Shown one piece after another: positions 39,028 through 48,275 of a DNA stretch of 64,000 nt (position 1 is the first letter of the stretch; each line of letters begins with the position of its first letter). The notes under the pieces are model-generated. The model saw only the letters and a list, made by a program, of their open reading frames with translations, searched no databases and had not been told where the DNA came from. The position numbers were made by a program, and so were the translations under genes. This DNA comes from Moritella dasanensis ArB 0140 (GTDB lineage Bacteria > Pseudomonadota > Gammaproteobacteria > Enterobacterales > Moritellaceae), in assembly GCF_000276805.1 (NCBI RefSeq), contig NZ_AKXQ01000009.1, positions 62,001 through 126,000 of the forward strand. Direction: 5' to 3'.

Positions 39028-39477
39028 ATGAATAGCATTGATCAATTTGTAAAAAACTGGGGCAGTAAAAACGCCATGGTACCAATAAATATTGATGATA
39101 TTGCAGAGCTTGAACTAAAATTAAAAGGTGTTTTACCAGACTCATATAAGTATTTAATATCTACTTATGGCTTGGTTCACACACCTAATGTGCTGACTAA
39201 AATTTGCGATTTAAATTCAGATGTTTCTGAAGTACAAGACTTCTTAAGCCTAGACGATGTAGCGTCACTCTCACAGCTGTATGAAATGAGTGGCATGCCA
39301 AAGGGCCATGTTTTGTTTGCCTCTGATTGTAAGGGCAACATGTTTTGTTTCAAGCTTAGCGATTGTGAGCGTAACAACGCAGATGCGCCGGTATGGTTTT
39401 TTGACTATAGCGCTGGTACCGTGACGCACGTATCACCATCGTTTACCGAATGGCTAGACCAATTCAATGAACTTTAG
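39028..39477 (+). CDS. SMI1/KNR4 (SUKH) family protein, 149 aa
   Basis: Small SUKH-superfamily protein: IDDIAELELKLKGVLPDSYKYLISTYG is the typical opening, followed by FASDCKGNMFCFKLSD and PVWFFDYSAGTV. Members of this family act as immunity proteins in toxin systems or as general cytoplasmic regulators. No toxin gene lies beside it: neighbours are an AlkC-type gene on the opposite strand and MYG1, 95 bases downstream. It could be a solitary immunity protein; that role is not shown by the sequence. GGAG precedes the ATG. Confidence 0.85.
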   Translation: MNSIDQFVKNWGSKNAMVPINIDDIAELELKLKGVLPDSYKYLISTYGLVHTPNVLTKICDLNSDVSEVQDFLSLDDVASLSQLYEMSGMPKGHVLFASDCKGNMFCFKLSDCERNNADAPVWFFDYSAGTVTHVSPSFTEWLDQFNEL

Positions 39478-39572
39478 CTTAACGGGCTATAGTTTAATGA
39501 GCTTTAATAAAATTTAATGTTGCATATAATGTGCAACATCTCCTTATCCCTTTCTAAAATGACACTATAAAA

Positions 39573-40445
39573 ATGAATGATAAAACAATAGCAACTCACA
39601 ACGGTAAATTTCATGCAGATGATGTTTTCAGTATCGCAACACTGAAGCAGATTTTTCCTTCTTTCAAGCTCGTCCGTACACGTGATTTAAGCGTGATTGG
39701 CGAAGCTGATATTGTGATCGATGTCGGTGGTGAATATGATCCTGATACCGGTCGTTTTGATCATCATCAACGTGGTGGTGCAGGCCAGCGCGAAAATGGT
39801 ATTCCCTACTCTTCTTTTGGGTTAGTTTGGCAGAAATATGGCTTAGAAATATGTCAAGGCAACCAAGAGATCGCCGATTCTGTCGACGCCGGTTTAGTCT
39901 CTACGATTGACGCCATCGATTGCGGTCATGTTGAAGGTGTTGCTCAAGGCATTAGCCTTAGCCAAACGATTTCAATGTTTAACCCTACGTGGCAAGAAGA
40001 AGGTGATTTTGATGGCTGTTTTGATGAAGCCGTTGCTTTTGCATCGCGTATTTTAACACGCTTCATTGCATCTGCTGCAGGTGGCATTAATGCAAAAGAT
40101 ATTGTCGCTGAAGCGATTAATAACGCCAACGATCCAAAAGTAATTGTATTAACGCAATATACACCGTGGAAAACAACGGTTTTAAACTTAGCGCCTGAAG
40201 CTTTATTCATGGTTTATCCATCTCAGTCTGGTAAATGGACTATTCAAGCAGTACCGGTTGAACTCGGTTCATTCGAAGATAGAAAGTCACTGCCGAAACC
40301 ATGGGCCGGTTTATCAGAACAGGCGTTTAAAGACGTAACGGGTCTTGATGATGCGATGTTCTGCCATAACGGTTTATTTATTGCCGGTGCAGCGTCATTT
40401 GAAAGCATCATGAAAATGGCTACAATGGCACTTCAAGCAAAATAA
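39573..40445 (+). CDS. MYG1 family (UPF0160) DHH-type exonuclease
   Basis: Metal-dependent phosphoesterase of the DHH-like MYG1 family, whose eukaryotic member is a 3'-5' RNA exonuclease. Conserved metal-binding segments are ATHNGKFHADDVFSIATLK, DIVIDVGGEYDP and FDHHQRGG in the first 80 residues, with the DHHA1-like part ending FCHNGLFIAGAASFES. The length of 290 aa is standard. It lies 84 bases ahead of the ABC-like gene on the same strand; whether they are co-transcribed is unclear. Confidence 0.9.
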   Translation: MNDKTIATHNGKFHADDVFSIATLKQIFPSFKLVRTRDLSVIGEADIVIDVGGEYDPDTGRFDHHQRGGAGQRENGIPYSSFGLVWQKYGLEICQGNQEIADSVDAGLVSTIDAIDCGHVEGVAQGISLSQTISMFNPTWQEEGDFDGCFDEAVAFASRILTRFIASAAGGINAKDIVAEAINNANDPKVIVLTQYTPWKTTVLNLAPEALFMVYPSQSGKWTIQAVPVELGSFEDRKSLPKPWAGLSEQAFKDVTGLDDAMFCHNGLFIAGAASFESIMKMATMALQAK

Positions 40446-40529
40446 GACGTTCGATAAATAATAGCTTCATCGCCATTAAAATACTAATTAAAGCATTTTC
40501 ATAAATAACCCATCAAGAGGAGATCGAAA

Positions 40530-43500
40530 ATGGAAAAGAGCCTTTTTCAGTTTATCTGGAAATATTCAAAACGAAATCAGTTGATTCTATCAGCTGTCAC
40601 GCTCCTAACGTTTCCGATCCTCTACATATCGCTGGAGCTCCCTAAACGCATCATCAACGATGCGATTGGTGGCACGGGCGAAGATGTCACAGTACTCGGT
40701 GTGATACTCAGTCAAACCGAGTTTTTAATGGTGCTTTGTGTTGGCTTTTTAATTGCAGTATTAGCCAATGGTTTATTGAAGATGAAGCTAAACACCTTGA
40801 AAGGGGTCTTAGCTGAGCGCTTATTAAGACGATTTCGTTTTCAAATGGTTACTCGAATTTTAAGATTCCCTCGCTCATATTTCCGCACCACCAGCCAAGG
40901 TGAGCTCGTGTCGATGGTAACTTCTGAAGCGGAACCAATGGGATCATTGATGGGCGATATGTTGTCACGCCCTATCCTTCAAGCTGGGCAGATGTTAACT
41001 ATTCTTGCCTTCTTATTTGCACAAAGTTTCTGGTTTGGCCTTGCATCCATCACCCTAATTCCCTTACAGGCATGGATAATTCCTAAGTTACAACGTCAGA
41101 TTAATTTATTAAATAAAGCTAGAATTCAGGAAATACGTAAATTAGCCGCAGATATTGGCGAAACGGCTGCTGGCGTCAGTGATATTCGTACTAACGGTGG
41201 ATTACGTCATAGACTGTCCTTGTTCTCCAATCGTTTAGGTAAATTGTTCGGTATCCGCTTCGAAATTTATCAGAAGAAATTCTTCATGAAGTTCTTAAAC
41301 AACTTCATCAATCAATTAACCCCCTTCTTTTTCTATTCAGTGGGTGGTTATTTGGCAATTCAAGGGGAGATCACTGTCGGTGCTCTCGTGGCCGCACTTG
41401 CAGCATACAAAGATCTATCATCACCTTGGAAAGAATTACTGACTTATTACAATCAAACTCAAGATATGGCGTTACGCTGGGAAGTCGTCACCGAACGCTT
41501 CACGTCAAAAACGTTAGTGAACGATGCGTTATTTGATGGCGAACCTGATACGTTTACCAGTCTTCATGGTGACATTGAGCTGAAGAATGTAACTGTGCGT
41601 GACGACCTTAACCATTCAGTACTCGAAGATATTAACTTAAGCATCCCCAAAGGCGCACGCGTTGCGATTCAGACCAACAGCGAGTCTGCGGCGCTTGCGT
41701 TTGCTGATATATTAACCCGTGAAGTAATCCCATACAGGGGGTCGGTGCAGATAGCAGGTCATAACATGAATGACTTACATCAAACAGTACTCGCCAATCG
41801 CATCGGCTATGCCAATTCCAATCCGCACATTTTTCAAGGCACGCTCGGTGAAAACCTGTTAATGCCCTTTAATTATGAGCCTGCATTAGGCGCGGATATT
41901 TCGGTTGATATGACAGATTGGCAACAAGAGTCTGCACGCGCAGGTAACAGTGTCGACCCGTTTGAATCGGACTGGATAGCGCCTCAAATAGCCGGGTTTC
42001 AGTCGTGTGATGAGATTAAAGATTGGTGGTTCCAGTTGGTAGAAGCAATGGGGACTGACGATATAATTGTGCGCCGAGGTTTGCAATCGCGTCTTGATCC
42101 TGAATCCCAGCAAGAACTCGCAGAAGCGATCGTGCGTTTACGCCCAGAAATAGCCAAGCGATTAACGCAAGCAGGTGTCGATGATATCGTGCATGCCTTT
42201 GACCCTGAAAAATTCAATCCTGTGTCCCCTTTAGGTAGCAACTTGCTTTATGCTGTGACGACAAAAGTGCTGACACAAGTAACCTTGTCACAAGAGGATA
42301 ATTTTGTTCAACTGTTACAAGACGAAGGCATTGCTGACTATCTTGCAAAAATGTCTGCCACTGTCATCGAAGGGCTTTCAGCTACGTTTGGTACCGACGG
42401 TACTGACCATCCATTGTTTCGCCGTTTGAATATGGATGAAGACCTTTATCATCGCCTCCGAGTGATTGTAGCGAAAAGACGCTTGGTTGGTGACAGCGGA
42501 TTAGCCCCTGAAGATTTTTCCCTAATGCTGACGGTATCTTTTGCGTTTTCCGCCGAGCAGATTGGCCCAGGGTTCACAGATGCATTTAAAGAGCAGATTT
42601 TGCAAATTAGAATAAAGAATTCTAAAGACATGGTCGAAAAATTCGGTGGTTTGTTCATTCCAATCGACCCGCTACAATATTTCCCTGTTATGTCTGTTCT
42701 TGGCAATGCCATTTATGGTCGCGTTTCGAGTTTGGCCGGTAATCGAGCAAAGTTAGTTGAGGATACAGTTGTTGATGTCTTGACAGAACATGGTCTAAGA
42801 CGGTTGGTCGCACAATCTATATATGATGTGGCAACAACGCAAGGTGGAGAAAACTTACCGGCAGTGTTCAGAGAACGTGTGGCGTTCAGCCGCGCGGGGA
42901 TCAAAAAACCTGATCTGCTGATCCTTCGAAGTGCATTGGCGAGCCACGATGCTGATGCCCGCGCGTTGACGCGTGAACGTATTAGTAAATTGATGCCTGA
43001 TACCACCATTATTTTCATTGAAAACACATTTCATCATCCAGAAAAATTCGATTTGTTTGTTGAAATTGTTGATGGCCGAATTGATGGTGCACAGCGTCAG
43101 GATGATCTACAAGATGAAGATGCGCGTCAGGATTTAAACCGAAAAATACGGGTGGTCGCGCAGACAGAATTATTTGCTAAGATTGATCTAAAACAGCAAC
43201 GCCTACTCGCCTTTAGTGCGCAATGGTACAAAGTAAAAGCGGGCCAAGTGATCTTTAGTGCGGGAGAAGAAGCTGATGCTTCTTACCTCTGTGTTAAGGG
43301 ATCCGCTGGTTTATACTGGCCAGCAACGGCAGTCGAGCAACGTTTGGTAACCGCAATTTTACCAGGCCGATTAATCGGTGATTTAGCCGTCATCCACAAC
43401 GCGCCACGTCTATTAGATTTGATTGCGATAGAAGACAGCGTATTTTTACGCATAGGTGCCAGTGAGTTAATCGCCGTAATCGAAAATGATGCAATGGTTG

Positions 43501-43622
43501 CAGCAAACCTACTACGCTCGGTTGCTGCGCATCTATCAGAAAATGCGACAAACCTACGTGCAATGCGTGCATTTGCAATTGAACGCGGTATCGATTTCAG
43601 TGAATTAGATAAAAAGGATTAG
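40530..43622 (+). CDS. ABC exporter-like protein with degenerate ATPase and cNMP-binding-like domain, 1030 aa
   Basis: Residues 1-320 form a six-helix exporter-type transmembrane domain. The region that should be the nucleotide-binding domain starts near 340, but the Walker A position (about 374-394) reads GARVAIQTNSESAALAFADIL with no GxxGxGK[ST], and the Q-loop position reads IGYANSNPHIFQGTLGENL without Gln. About 335 residues of extra sequence follow. The signature/Walker B region (about 770-810) reads QGGENLPAVFRERVAFSRAG then PDLLILRSALASHD, lacking DE, and the switch His is replaced (TIIFIENTFHH). Residues 877-1013 resemble a CRP/cNMP-binding domain (VIFSAGEEADASYLCVKGS, GRLIGDLAVIH). 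ATP hydrolysis by the usual mechanism looks impossible. GAGGAGATCG precedes the ATG. Confidence 0.88.
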   Translation: MEKSLFQFIWKYSKRNQLILSAVTLLTFPILYISLELPKRIINDAIGGTGEDVTVLGVILSQTEFLMVLCVGFLIAVLANGLLKMKLNTLKGVLAERLLRRFRFQMVTRILRFPRSYFRTTSQGELVSMVTSEAEPMGSLMGDMLSRPILQAGQMLTILAFLFAQSFWFGLASITLIPLQAWIIPKLQRQINLLNKARIQEIRKLAADIGETAAGVSDIRTNGGLRHRLSLFSNRLGKLFGIRFEIYQKKFFMKFLNNFINQLTPFFFYSVGGYLAIQGEITVGALVAALAAYKDLSSPWKELLTYYNQTQDMALRWEVVTERFTSKTLVNDALFDGEPDTFTSLHGDIELKNVTVRDDLNHSVLEDINLSIPKGARVAIQTNSESAALAFADILTREVIPYRGSVQIAGHNMNDLHQTVLANRIGYANSNPHIFQGTLGENLLMPFNYEPALGADISVDMTDWQQESARAGNSVDPFESDWIAPQIAGFQSCDEIKDWWFQLVEAMGTDDIIVRRGLQSRLDPESQQELAEAIVRLRPEIAKRLTQAGVDDIVHAFDPEKFNPVSPLGSNLLYAVTTKVLTQVTLSQEDNFVQLLQDEGIADYLAKMSATVIEGLSATFGTDGTDHPLFRRLNMDEDLYHRLRVIVAKRRLVGDSGLAPEDFSLMLTVSFAFSAEQIGPGFTDAFKEQILQIRIKNSKDMVEKFGGLFIPIDPLQYFPVMSVLGNAIYGRVSSLAGNRAKLVEDTVVDVLTEHGLRRLVAQSIYDVATTQGGENLPAVFRERVAFSRAGIKKPDLLILRSALASHDADARALTRERISKLMPDTTIIFIENTFHHPEKFDLFVEIVDGRIDGAQRQDDLQDEDARQDLNRKIRVVAQTELFAKIDLKQQRLLAFSAQWYKVKAGQVIFSAGEEADASYLCVKGSAGLYWPATAVEQRLVTAILPGRLIGDLAVIHNAPRLLDLIAIEDSVFLRIGASELIAVIENDAMVAANLLRSVAAHLSENATNLRAMRAFAIERGIDFSELDKKD

Positions 43623-43694
43623 GATTAAGTTAATTCACTGCGCCACTGCAAAACCATCGATAAATGAGTAAGCAAGTGGCCAGCTATTTTTTCT

Positions 43695-44609
43695 TTAGTT
43701 AGAGTTTAACCAATTTTCGAGCTTTTTATTAACCAGGTCAGGCGAAGATTGCATAAACCAATGACCGCCAGGTAGAACTTCAACTTGTCCCTTATGTTGT
43801 TCTTGTAACTGTGCTTCCCAGCTTTTAGCATGGAACCAGACTTTTTTGTCCTTTCCGTACATAAACAAGAAAGGCGTGCCATAATCTTCTATCTTTGTCG
43901 CTTTTGTTGTACTTTTCGTCAATACAGAGTTCCATAAATGCCAGTATGGATAAGTCATACGGGGATCTGAACGCAAATCGGCGATGGTTTTATTAGGATC
44001 TACATCTTCAATTTTTAAAATTTTATCAGCCGTATACAATGCTAACTTATCTCCGAGGTACTCAGGTAAAGTCCAAGCAACAGCAAGTGCAAAAGTATAT
44101 TTAACATTGATCGTTGGGCGTTTTTCTGCTCCAAAGCTACCGATATCAAATAATACCAGTCGATCGACTAGGTCATTTTTCTTAAGATACTGAGAAGCAT
44201 AAACAGCACCCCAATCGTGGGCCAGAACAGTGACATTGTCTCTATTTAAACCTTTGATGAAAGCGTTTATAATCATTCTGATCTGCTTGATATTATAATG
44301 CGGTCTTTCTCCATTATCTTCTAACTCAAACCCAGGAAGAGTGAATCGAGCAATCGAATAATCGTCTTTTAAATACTCGACCTGTTTGTCCCAAAGCTCC
44401 AAACTGTCAGGATAACCGTGAATAAACACTAAGGTCTCGTCACCTTCACCGTCAAATTTAACTTCAAGGTTGTTTACTATTTCAGGAAGGTTTTTCTGAA
44501 ATTCTTCATCTGATATAGGGCCGGTAAAAGCAAATGTATAAAGAACATAGAGAATGGGAGAAAGTACAACGAGTACAATCAACAATAACCTGGTTATAAT
44601 TTTTTTCAT
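43695..44609 (-). CDS. Membrane-anchored alpha/beta hydrolase with Asp nucleophile
   Basis: Alpha/beta-hydrolase fold enzyme of about 304 aa with an N-terminal membrane helix (ITRLLLIVLVVLSPILYVLY). The oxyanion motif is TLVFIHGYPDS, the nucleophile elbow is VLAHDWGAVYAS with Asp in place of Ser, and the catalytic His is in GGHWFMQSSPDLV. An Asp nucleophile (HDWG) is characteristic of epoxide hydrolases and haloalkane dehalogenases, so I favour that branch. I use the ATG at 44609, which has AGGA at five bases; an ATG at 44615 is also in frame. Substrate not known. Confidence 0.85.
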   Translation of the reverse strand: MKKIITRLLLIVLVVLSPILYVLYTFAFTGPISDEEFQKNLPEIVNNLEVKFDGEGDETLVFIHGYPDSLELWDKQVEYLKDDYSIARFTLPGFELEDNGERPHYNIKQIRMIINAFIKGLNRDNVTVLAHDWGAVYASQYLKKNDLVDRLVLFDIGSFGAEKRPTINVKYTFALAVAWTLPEYLGDKLALYTADKILKIEDVDPNKTIADLRSDPRMTYPYWHLWNSVLTKSTTKATKIEDYGTPFLFMYGKDKKVWFHAKSWEAQLQEQHKGQVEVLPGGHWFMQSSPDLVNKKLENWLNSN

Positions 44610-45042
44610 GGGCATCCTTGTATTTTATTTTTCATTTTGAAATTCTACTTAACAAGACCAATTAAGTTATTTTATTGATTTAATTAAATAAATTTAACAT
44701 AGACATTCACTTTACCAATCAATACACAAGCAAAGACAGCGACGATAGCTAAGAGTGTTTTTATTTTATTCACTTGTCATTCCTTTACAGCGCGTAAATT
44801 AGAGTAATGACTCTACACTTAAAACATTTATACACTTTCCAATAAGTGATGTAAAGTTACACCAAATTAAACTAATTTTAATTGTGGATTTTGCTACTTT
44901 TGTCACAACCGTAACGGGCAGAAATACTGCGATGAGTAACCCACCTCACTTTAATTGCGCGCAATTTGATTTCACACAATGTTAGTTATCTTAAACAAGG
45001 TTATCGTGAAATTTAATTTGTAAACTTAAAAGGAAATATTTT
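44610..45042. other. Intergenic region between the hydrolase and NnrU genes
   Basis: About 430 bases between divergent genes. Apart from a possible 29-codon membrane peptide on the minus strand (44684-44773), it is AT-rich with no recognised gene. Confidence 0.5.
44684..44773 (-). CDS. Possible 29-aa single-helix membrane peptide
   Basis: A GTG at 44773 with AAAGGAATGACAA just before it opens a short frame ending in TAA at 44684. The product (MNKIKTLLAIVAVFACVLIG and nine more residues) has a basic N-terminus and a hydrophobic helix, like other small membrane proteins or a signal anchor. It lies upstream of the alpha/beta hydrolase on the same strand. Only the ribosome site and composition support it. 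Confidence 0.35.
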   Translation of the reverse strand: MNKIKTLLAIVAVFACVLIGKVNVYVKFI

Positions 45043-45612
45043 ATGTTCAGTTTAATCACAGGCTTATTCCTATTTCTCGGAATTCATTCAATATCAATCA
45101 TTGCCGAAGACTTCAGAAACAGAATGGCCACCAAAAGCGAAAATGGATGGAAAATTATCTACTCACTCATATCAGTTGTAGGTATCGTACTTATCGCCAA
45201 CGGCTATGCAGCCCTTAGATTAGAGCCTGTACTTCTCTATGTTCCACCTTATTGGTTTAAGCATCTGACTTACTTATTGATGTTGCCAGCGATGATACTT
45301 TTTGTCGCGCCTTACCTTCCCGGAAAAATAAAACAAGTAACCAAGCATCCTCAACTCATCGCGGTAAAATTATGGGCATTAAGTCATCTACTCGTCAACG
45401 GTATGTTGGCCGATATTATACTTTTCGGCGCATTCATCATTTGGGCAGCAGCAGCGAGGATCTCGATGAAAAAGAGAACATCACGCGTTATCCCAGGACT
45501 TAAACCGAACGGCATAAACGACATTATCGCGATCATTGTTGGCGGAGTATTAACTGGTGCATTTATACTTTATTTACACCAATTTTTGATCGGCATACCA
45601 TTGGCTGCTTGA
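45043..45612 (+). CDS. NnrU family membrane protein
   Basis: A 189-aa polytopic membrane protein of the NnrU family. Key segments are LFLFLGIHSISII (N-terminal helix with the family His), EDFRNRMATKSENGWKIIYSLIS, LLMLPAMILFVAPYLPGKIK, HPQLIAVKLWALSHLLVNGMLADIILFGAFIIWAA and a last helix near 165-180. The family, named from nitrogen-oxide metabolism genes, is related to NnrS/isoprenylcysteine methyltransferase-like membrane folds; its reaction is not established. AAAGGAAAT precedes the ATG. Stands alone, about 4 kb from the nrf locus. Confidence 0.86.
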   Translation: MFSLITGLFLFLGIHSISIIAEDFRNRMATKSENGWKIIYSLISVVGIVLIANGYAALRLEPVLLYVPPYWFKHLTYLLMLPAMILFVAPYLPGKIKQVTKHPQLIAVKLWALSHLLVNGMLADIILFGAFIIWAAAARISMKKRTSRVIPGLKPNGINDIIAIIVGGVLTGAFILYLHQFLIGIPLAA

Positions 45613-45648
45613 GCAAAGCTGAATGTGGCGGAGATGTTTACCTAGCAC

Positions 45649-46608
45649 TTAAGGACCAAAAAAATTAAGTCGATATTGATACAACTGCTCCGCTTTATAA
45701 GCGTGCCAATCTGCACTAGTCATCTGTTTTTTAGTCGTGTCTCGTTCATTAGAAAGGTTCGTCTGAAGTTGATTTAATCCTTGCTGGTAATCTGTTACGT
45801 CCTGGTTTTGGGCATCAATTTGTTGCTCTCGGTGACGAATAGATTGTTGCTCGTTAGCAGTCAGGTATTGCGACCCCAGCTCATCCTTAATACGTACAGC
45901 TTGATCTTCTGGCATTGTCGAAGGGATTAATTTCAACGCTTCTTCATACTTAGCGGTATCAGTGCTTAAAGCAACGCGAGTTAAGTCATCGCCTTGTTCT
46001 ACCAACATTTTATTGTATTCGCTAATAAAGTCATCAGCATCCTGACTCCGGTTGAAACGACTATCAGGATCCAATAGCGACAAGCGGTAATCATAATAAT
46101 CATCTTGTTGCTTGAATAACAAGGCTGCATCTTCACCCCATACTTGTTCACGAATGGCTTGAACGTTGGCTATTTTATCAGCCAAGCTAGTATCGTGACT
46201 GATTAACGACGCACCCATCAAGCGTTGTTCTTCTTGCAAAGATTCAGGAAAATTAAGTAATAACTGATACCGATCTTCATCAAGTAACAACTGCTGTTGG
46301 AGTAACATGTCATCACAATGAGGCTCCTGATTACATTGCTGCCAAAATGCCGTTAACGCTGTTATTAACGTTTGCCCTTGTGCTGATTGCAGTAACGAAG
46401 CCGCTTCTGCTTTCATACTGCTTAATTTTATGTTTTTACTTGTTGTATTTGATACTACACCAGGCTGTTTTAATGTTGAATTGGCGAGAGCAGATGATAA
46501 CGGAGCCGCTTCACTTTGCTTATCCCCATTCAGTTCATTTTCACTCGAAATGAAAAAATAAACACTGCCAGCAAAGGCAGCGCTTACCAAAAATAACCGA
46601 ACCCGCAT
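45649..46608 (-). CDS. Lipase-chaperone (Lif)-like membrane-anchored protein
   Basis: A 319-aa protein with an N-terminal membrane anchor (VRLFLVSAAFAGSVYFFIS), a variable Ser/Ala/Thr linker and a long all-helical region. The segment REQVWGEDAALLFKQQ followed by DDYYDYRLSLL, and the C-terminal helices, resemble the second mini-domain of steric chaperones of secreted lipases. I do not see the RxxFDY catalytic-folding motif of the first mini-domain. The gene starts at the last bases of the sphingomyelinase stop (TAATG), the coupling expected for an enzyme and its dedicated foldase. Function therefore probably is folding or export of that phosphodiesterase. Distant similarity; moderate certainty. 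Confidence 0.6.
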   Translation of the reverse strand: MRVRLFLVSAAFAGSVYFFISSENELNGDKQSEAAPLSSALANSTLKQPGVVSNTTSKNIKLSSMKAEAASLLQSAQGQTLITALTAFWQQCNQEPHCDDMLLQQQLLLDEDRYQLLLNFPESLQEEQRLMGASLISHDTSLADKIANVQAIREQVWGEDAALLFKQQDDYYDYRLSLLDPDSRFNRSQDADDFISEYNKMLVEQGDDLTRVALSTDTAKYEEALKLIPSTMPEDQAVRIKDELGSQYLTANEQQSIRHREQQIDAQNQDVTDYQQGLNQLQTNLSNERDTTKKQMTSADWHAYKAEQLYQYRLNFFGP

Positions 46609-47945
46609 TAACGGATCTCCGCTTTAACGGGGAAATGATCGGACAAATTCCAATGTTCCCATAAACTAGCGACCGTGGTACGGGGTACTTTCACTGTGTT
46701 TATGTTTTCATTACGCTGCGCAAATTCATTGCTTACGACGATATAATCAAGGTATTCAATATTTTTACCACCCGATAATGCACTGCCAGCAAAAGCATTG
46801 ATACGAGGGTCAAATGTTGACTCTGTATAACCAGCATATTCCGGTTCATCAGCACTAAGATTCACAAACATCTGTTGATAGTCCGTAGGGAATTTACGTT
46901 TATTCACATTAAAATCACCACCATAAACCACGGTGTCTGTGACTGGGATATTTTGTGTATGAGCAAACTCACGCATCTGACTGAACTGACGTTGACGATA
47001 ATCACGTGCGGTATCGGTATCAAACGACGCGGTGTGCGTTGCTAAAACATGATAAGCCTTACCATTTTTGATCACTTCAGCATAATTTACGCCTTTGTCG
47101 GCAAAGCAATCAGTGCCAGAGCAGTCAGGGTAAACATATTGCCCTTCGTTAACTATCGGATAGCGACTTACAATAGTGACGCCACCGTCGTAAACATTTA
47201 CACCAGATTTATCTAACATCTTGGTTTGATACGGGTATTCCTTGGCAAGATCACGTAAGAAAGCACCTCGACCAGCAGCAAATACTTCTTGTAGCATCAG
47301 TACATCATAACCTTTCACATGCTCAGGTATTTCCTGCAAACGTTTGCCTATATGCGACGCTATCACAGGCAGAGCCCATACATTATATGACATCACTTTC
47401 AGCGCGTTGCCATCATGTTCAGGCTGCTCATCCATTTTTTGCGGCGTGATCGTATAATGTATATCATCATAACGCCCCGTGGCACTGGCTTTAAACGCAA
47501 TTTCAGTGCTTGTACTGTTGCTATTATATTGAGATAAGTAGCGGTAAGTATCGCGATCATCCGCCCAGTTCAACGCGAGATCATTGGCACTCGCGCCGTG
47601 TTCGAGTGACGATTTGTACCAATAACCTTTCACTTGTTGTAATAAAGACAGCGACTCACCATTTTCATTGGTCACTAACGTTTCAAACTGGTAGTTATCG
47701 CCTGACTTTATACCTTCCCAGCGATTAAAACTTAGCACCATTTTGGTTTCCCACGGTTTAAGTGTCTGTGCGTGTTGTTGCCACTCAGAACCTTCTTGGA
47801 GTAAATCAGAACCGGTATGGTTGACTGTAACTGACATCGCTTGATTAGAATTATTAGTCAGATAGATATCACTGTCGGCAAGAGCAGTAGCGCTCATCAC
47901 ACAAGTGAAGCAAGTAGTTGTTATGACATTTTTTAGTATATTCAC
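46608..47945 (-). CDS. Secreted sphingomyelin phosphodiesterase (neutral sphingomyelinase type)
   Basis: Extracellular phospholipase C acting on sphingomyelin, DNase I-like fold. The catalytic region starts near residue 185 with LKVMSYNVWALP, then YDVLMLQEVF (metal Glu), HVLATHTAS, VVYGGDFNVNK and LSDHFPVKAEI (catalytic Asp-His). The first 165 residues after the signal form a beta-rich domain also found in Vibrio and Leptospira sphingomyelinases. I set the start at the GTG at 47945, which has AAAGGA six bases upstream and yields a clean signal peptide (NILKNVITTTCFTCVMSATALA); an ATG at 48002 lacks a ribosome site. Overlaps the chaperone-like gene. Likely haemolytic. Confidence 0.9.
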   Translation of the reverse strand: MNILKNVITTTCFTCVMSATALADSDIYLTNNSNQAMSVTVNHTGSDLLQEGSEWQQHAQTLKPWETKMVLSFNRWEGIKSGDNYQFETLVTNENGESLSLLQQVKGYWYKSSLEHGASANDLALNWADDRDTYRYLSQYNSNSTSTEIAFKASATGRYDDIHYTITPQKMDEQPEHDGNALKVMSYNVWALPVIASHIGKRLQEIPEHVKGYDVLMLQEVFAAGRGAFLRDLAKEYPYQTKMLDKSGVNVYDGGVTIVSRYPIVNEGQYVYPDCSGTDCFADKGVNYAEVIKNGKAYHVLATHTASFDTDTARDYRQRQFSQMREFAHTQNIPVTDTVVYGGDFNVNKRKFPTDYQQMFVNLSADEPEYAGYTESTFDPRINAFAGSALSGGKNIEYLDYIVVSNEFAQRNENINTVKVPRTTVASLWEHWNLSDHFPVKAEIR

Positions 47946-48275
47946 ATCAAATCCTTTGATTATTGATATAGCGGATTTGAGGTTAATTGAAGAATATGAC
48001 ATTTAATATACAATGTTATTAAATATTTAGTTGATATCACAGTTGGGTAAAAATAACGGCAATAAGTGTGATGGTTGATGGTAAATGCTATATTAGTAAT
48101 TAAAGTTGGCATTCAAGCTGTCAGCAAGCATTTTATGACCGAGCCGTTATTTAGCGAGATTAAGATTCTTTTCATTAAATGCAAAAAAGTATTTACTGTT
48201 ATGACATTTTTTTCACTCAAACAGTTTATAATGCTGTCAAATTTATCCTTTAATCAATAAAGTAGACGTAAAATC

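Noticed and set aside
48075-48260. 61-codon plus-strand frame upstream of the DUF368 gene
   Set aside because: No ribosome site, and content looks random; the region is better read as promoter DNA.
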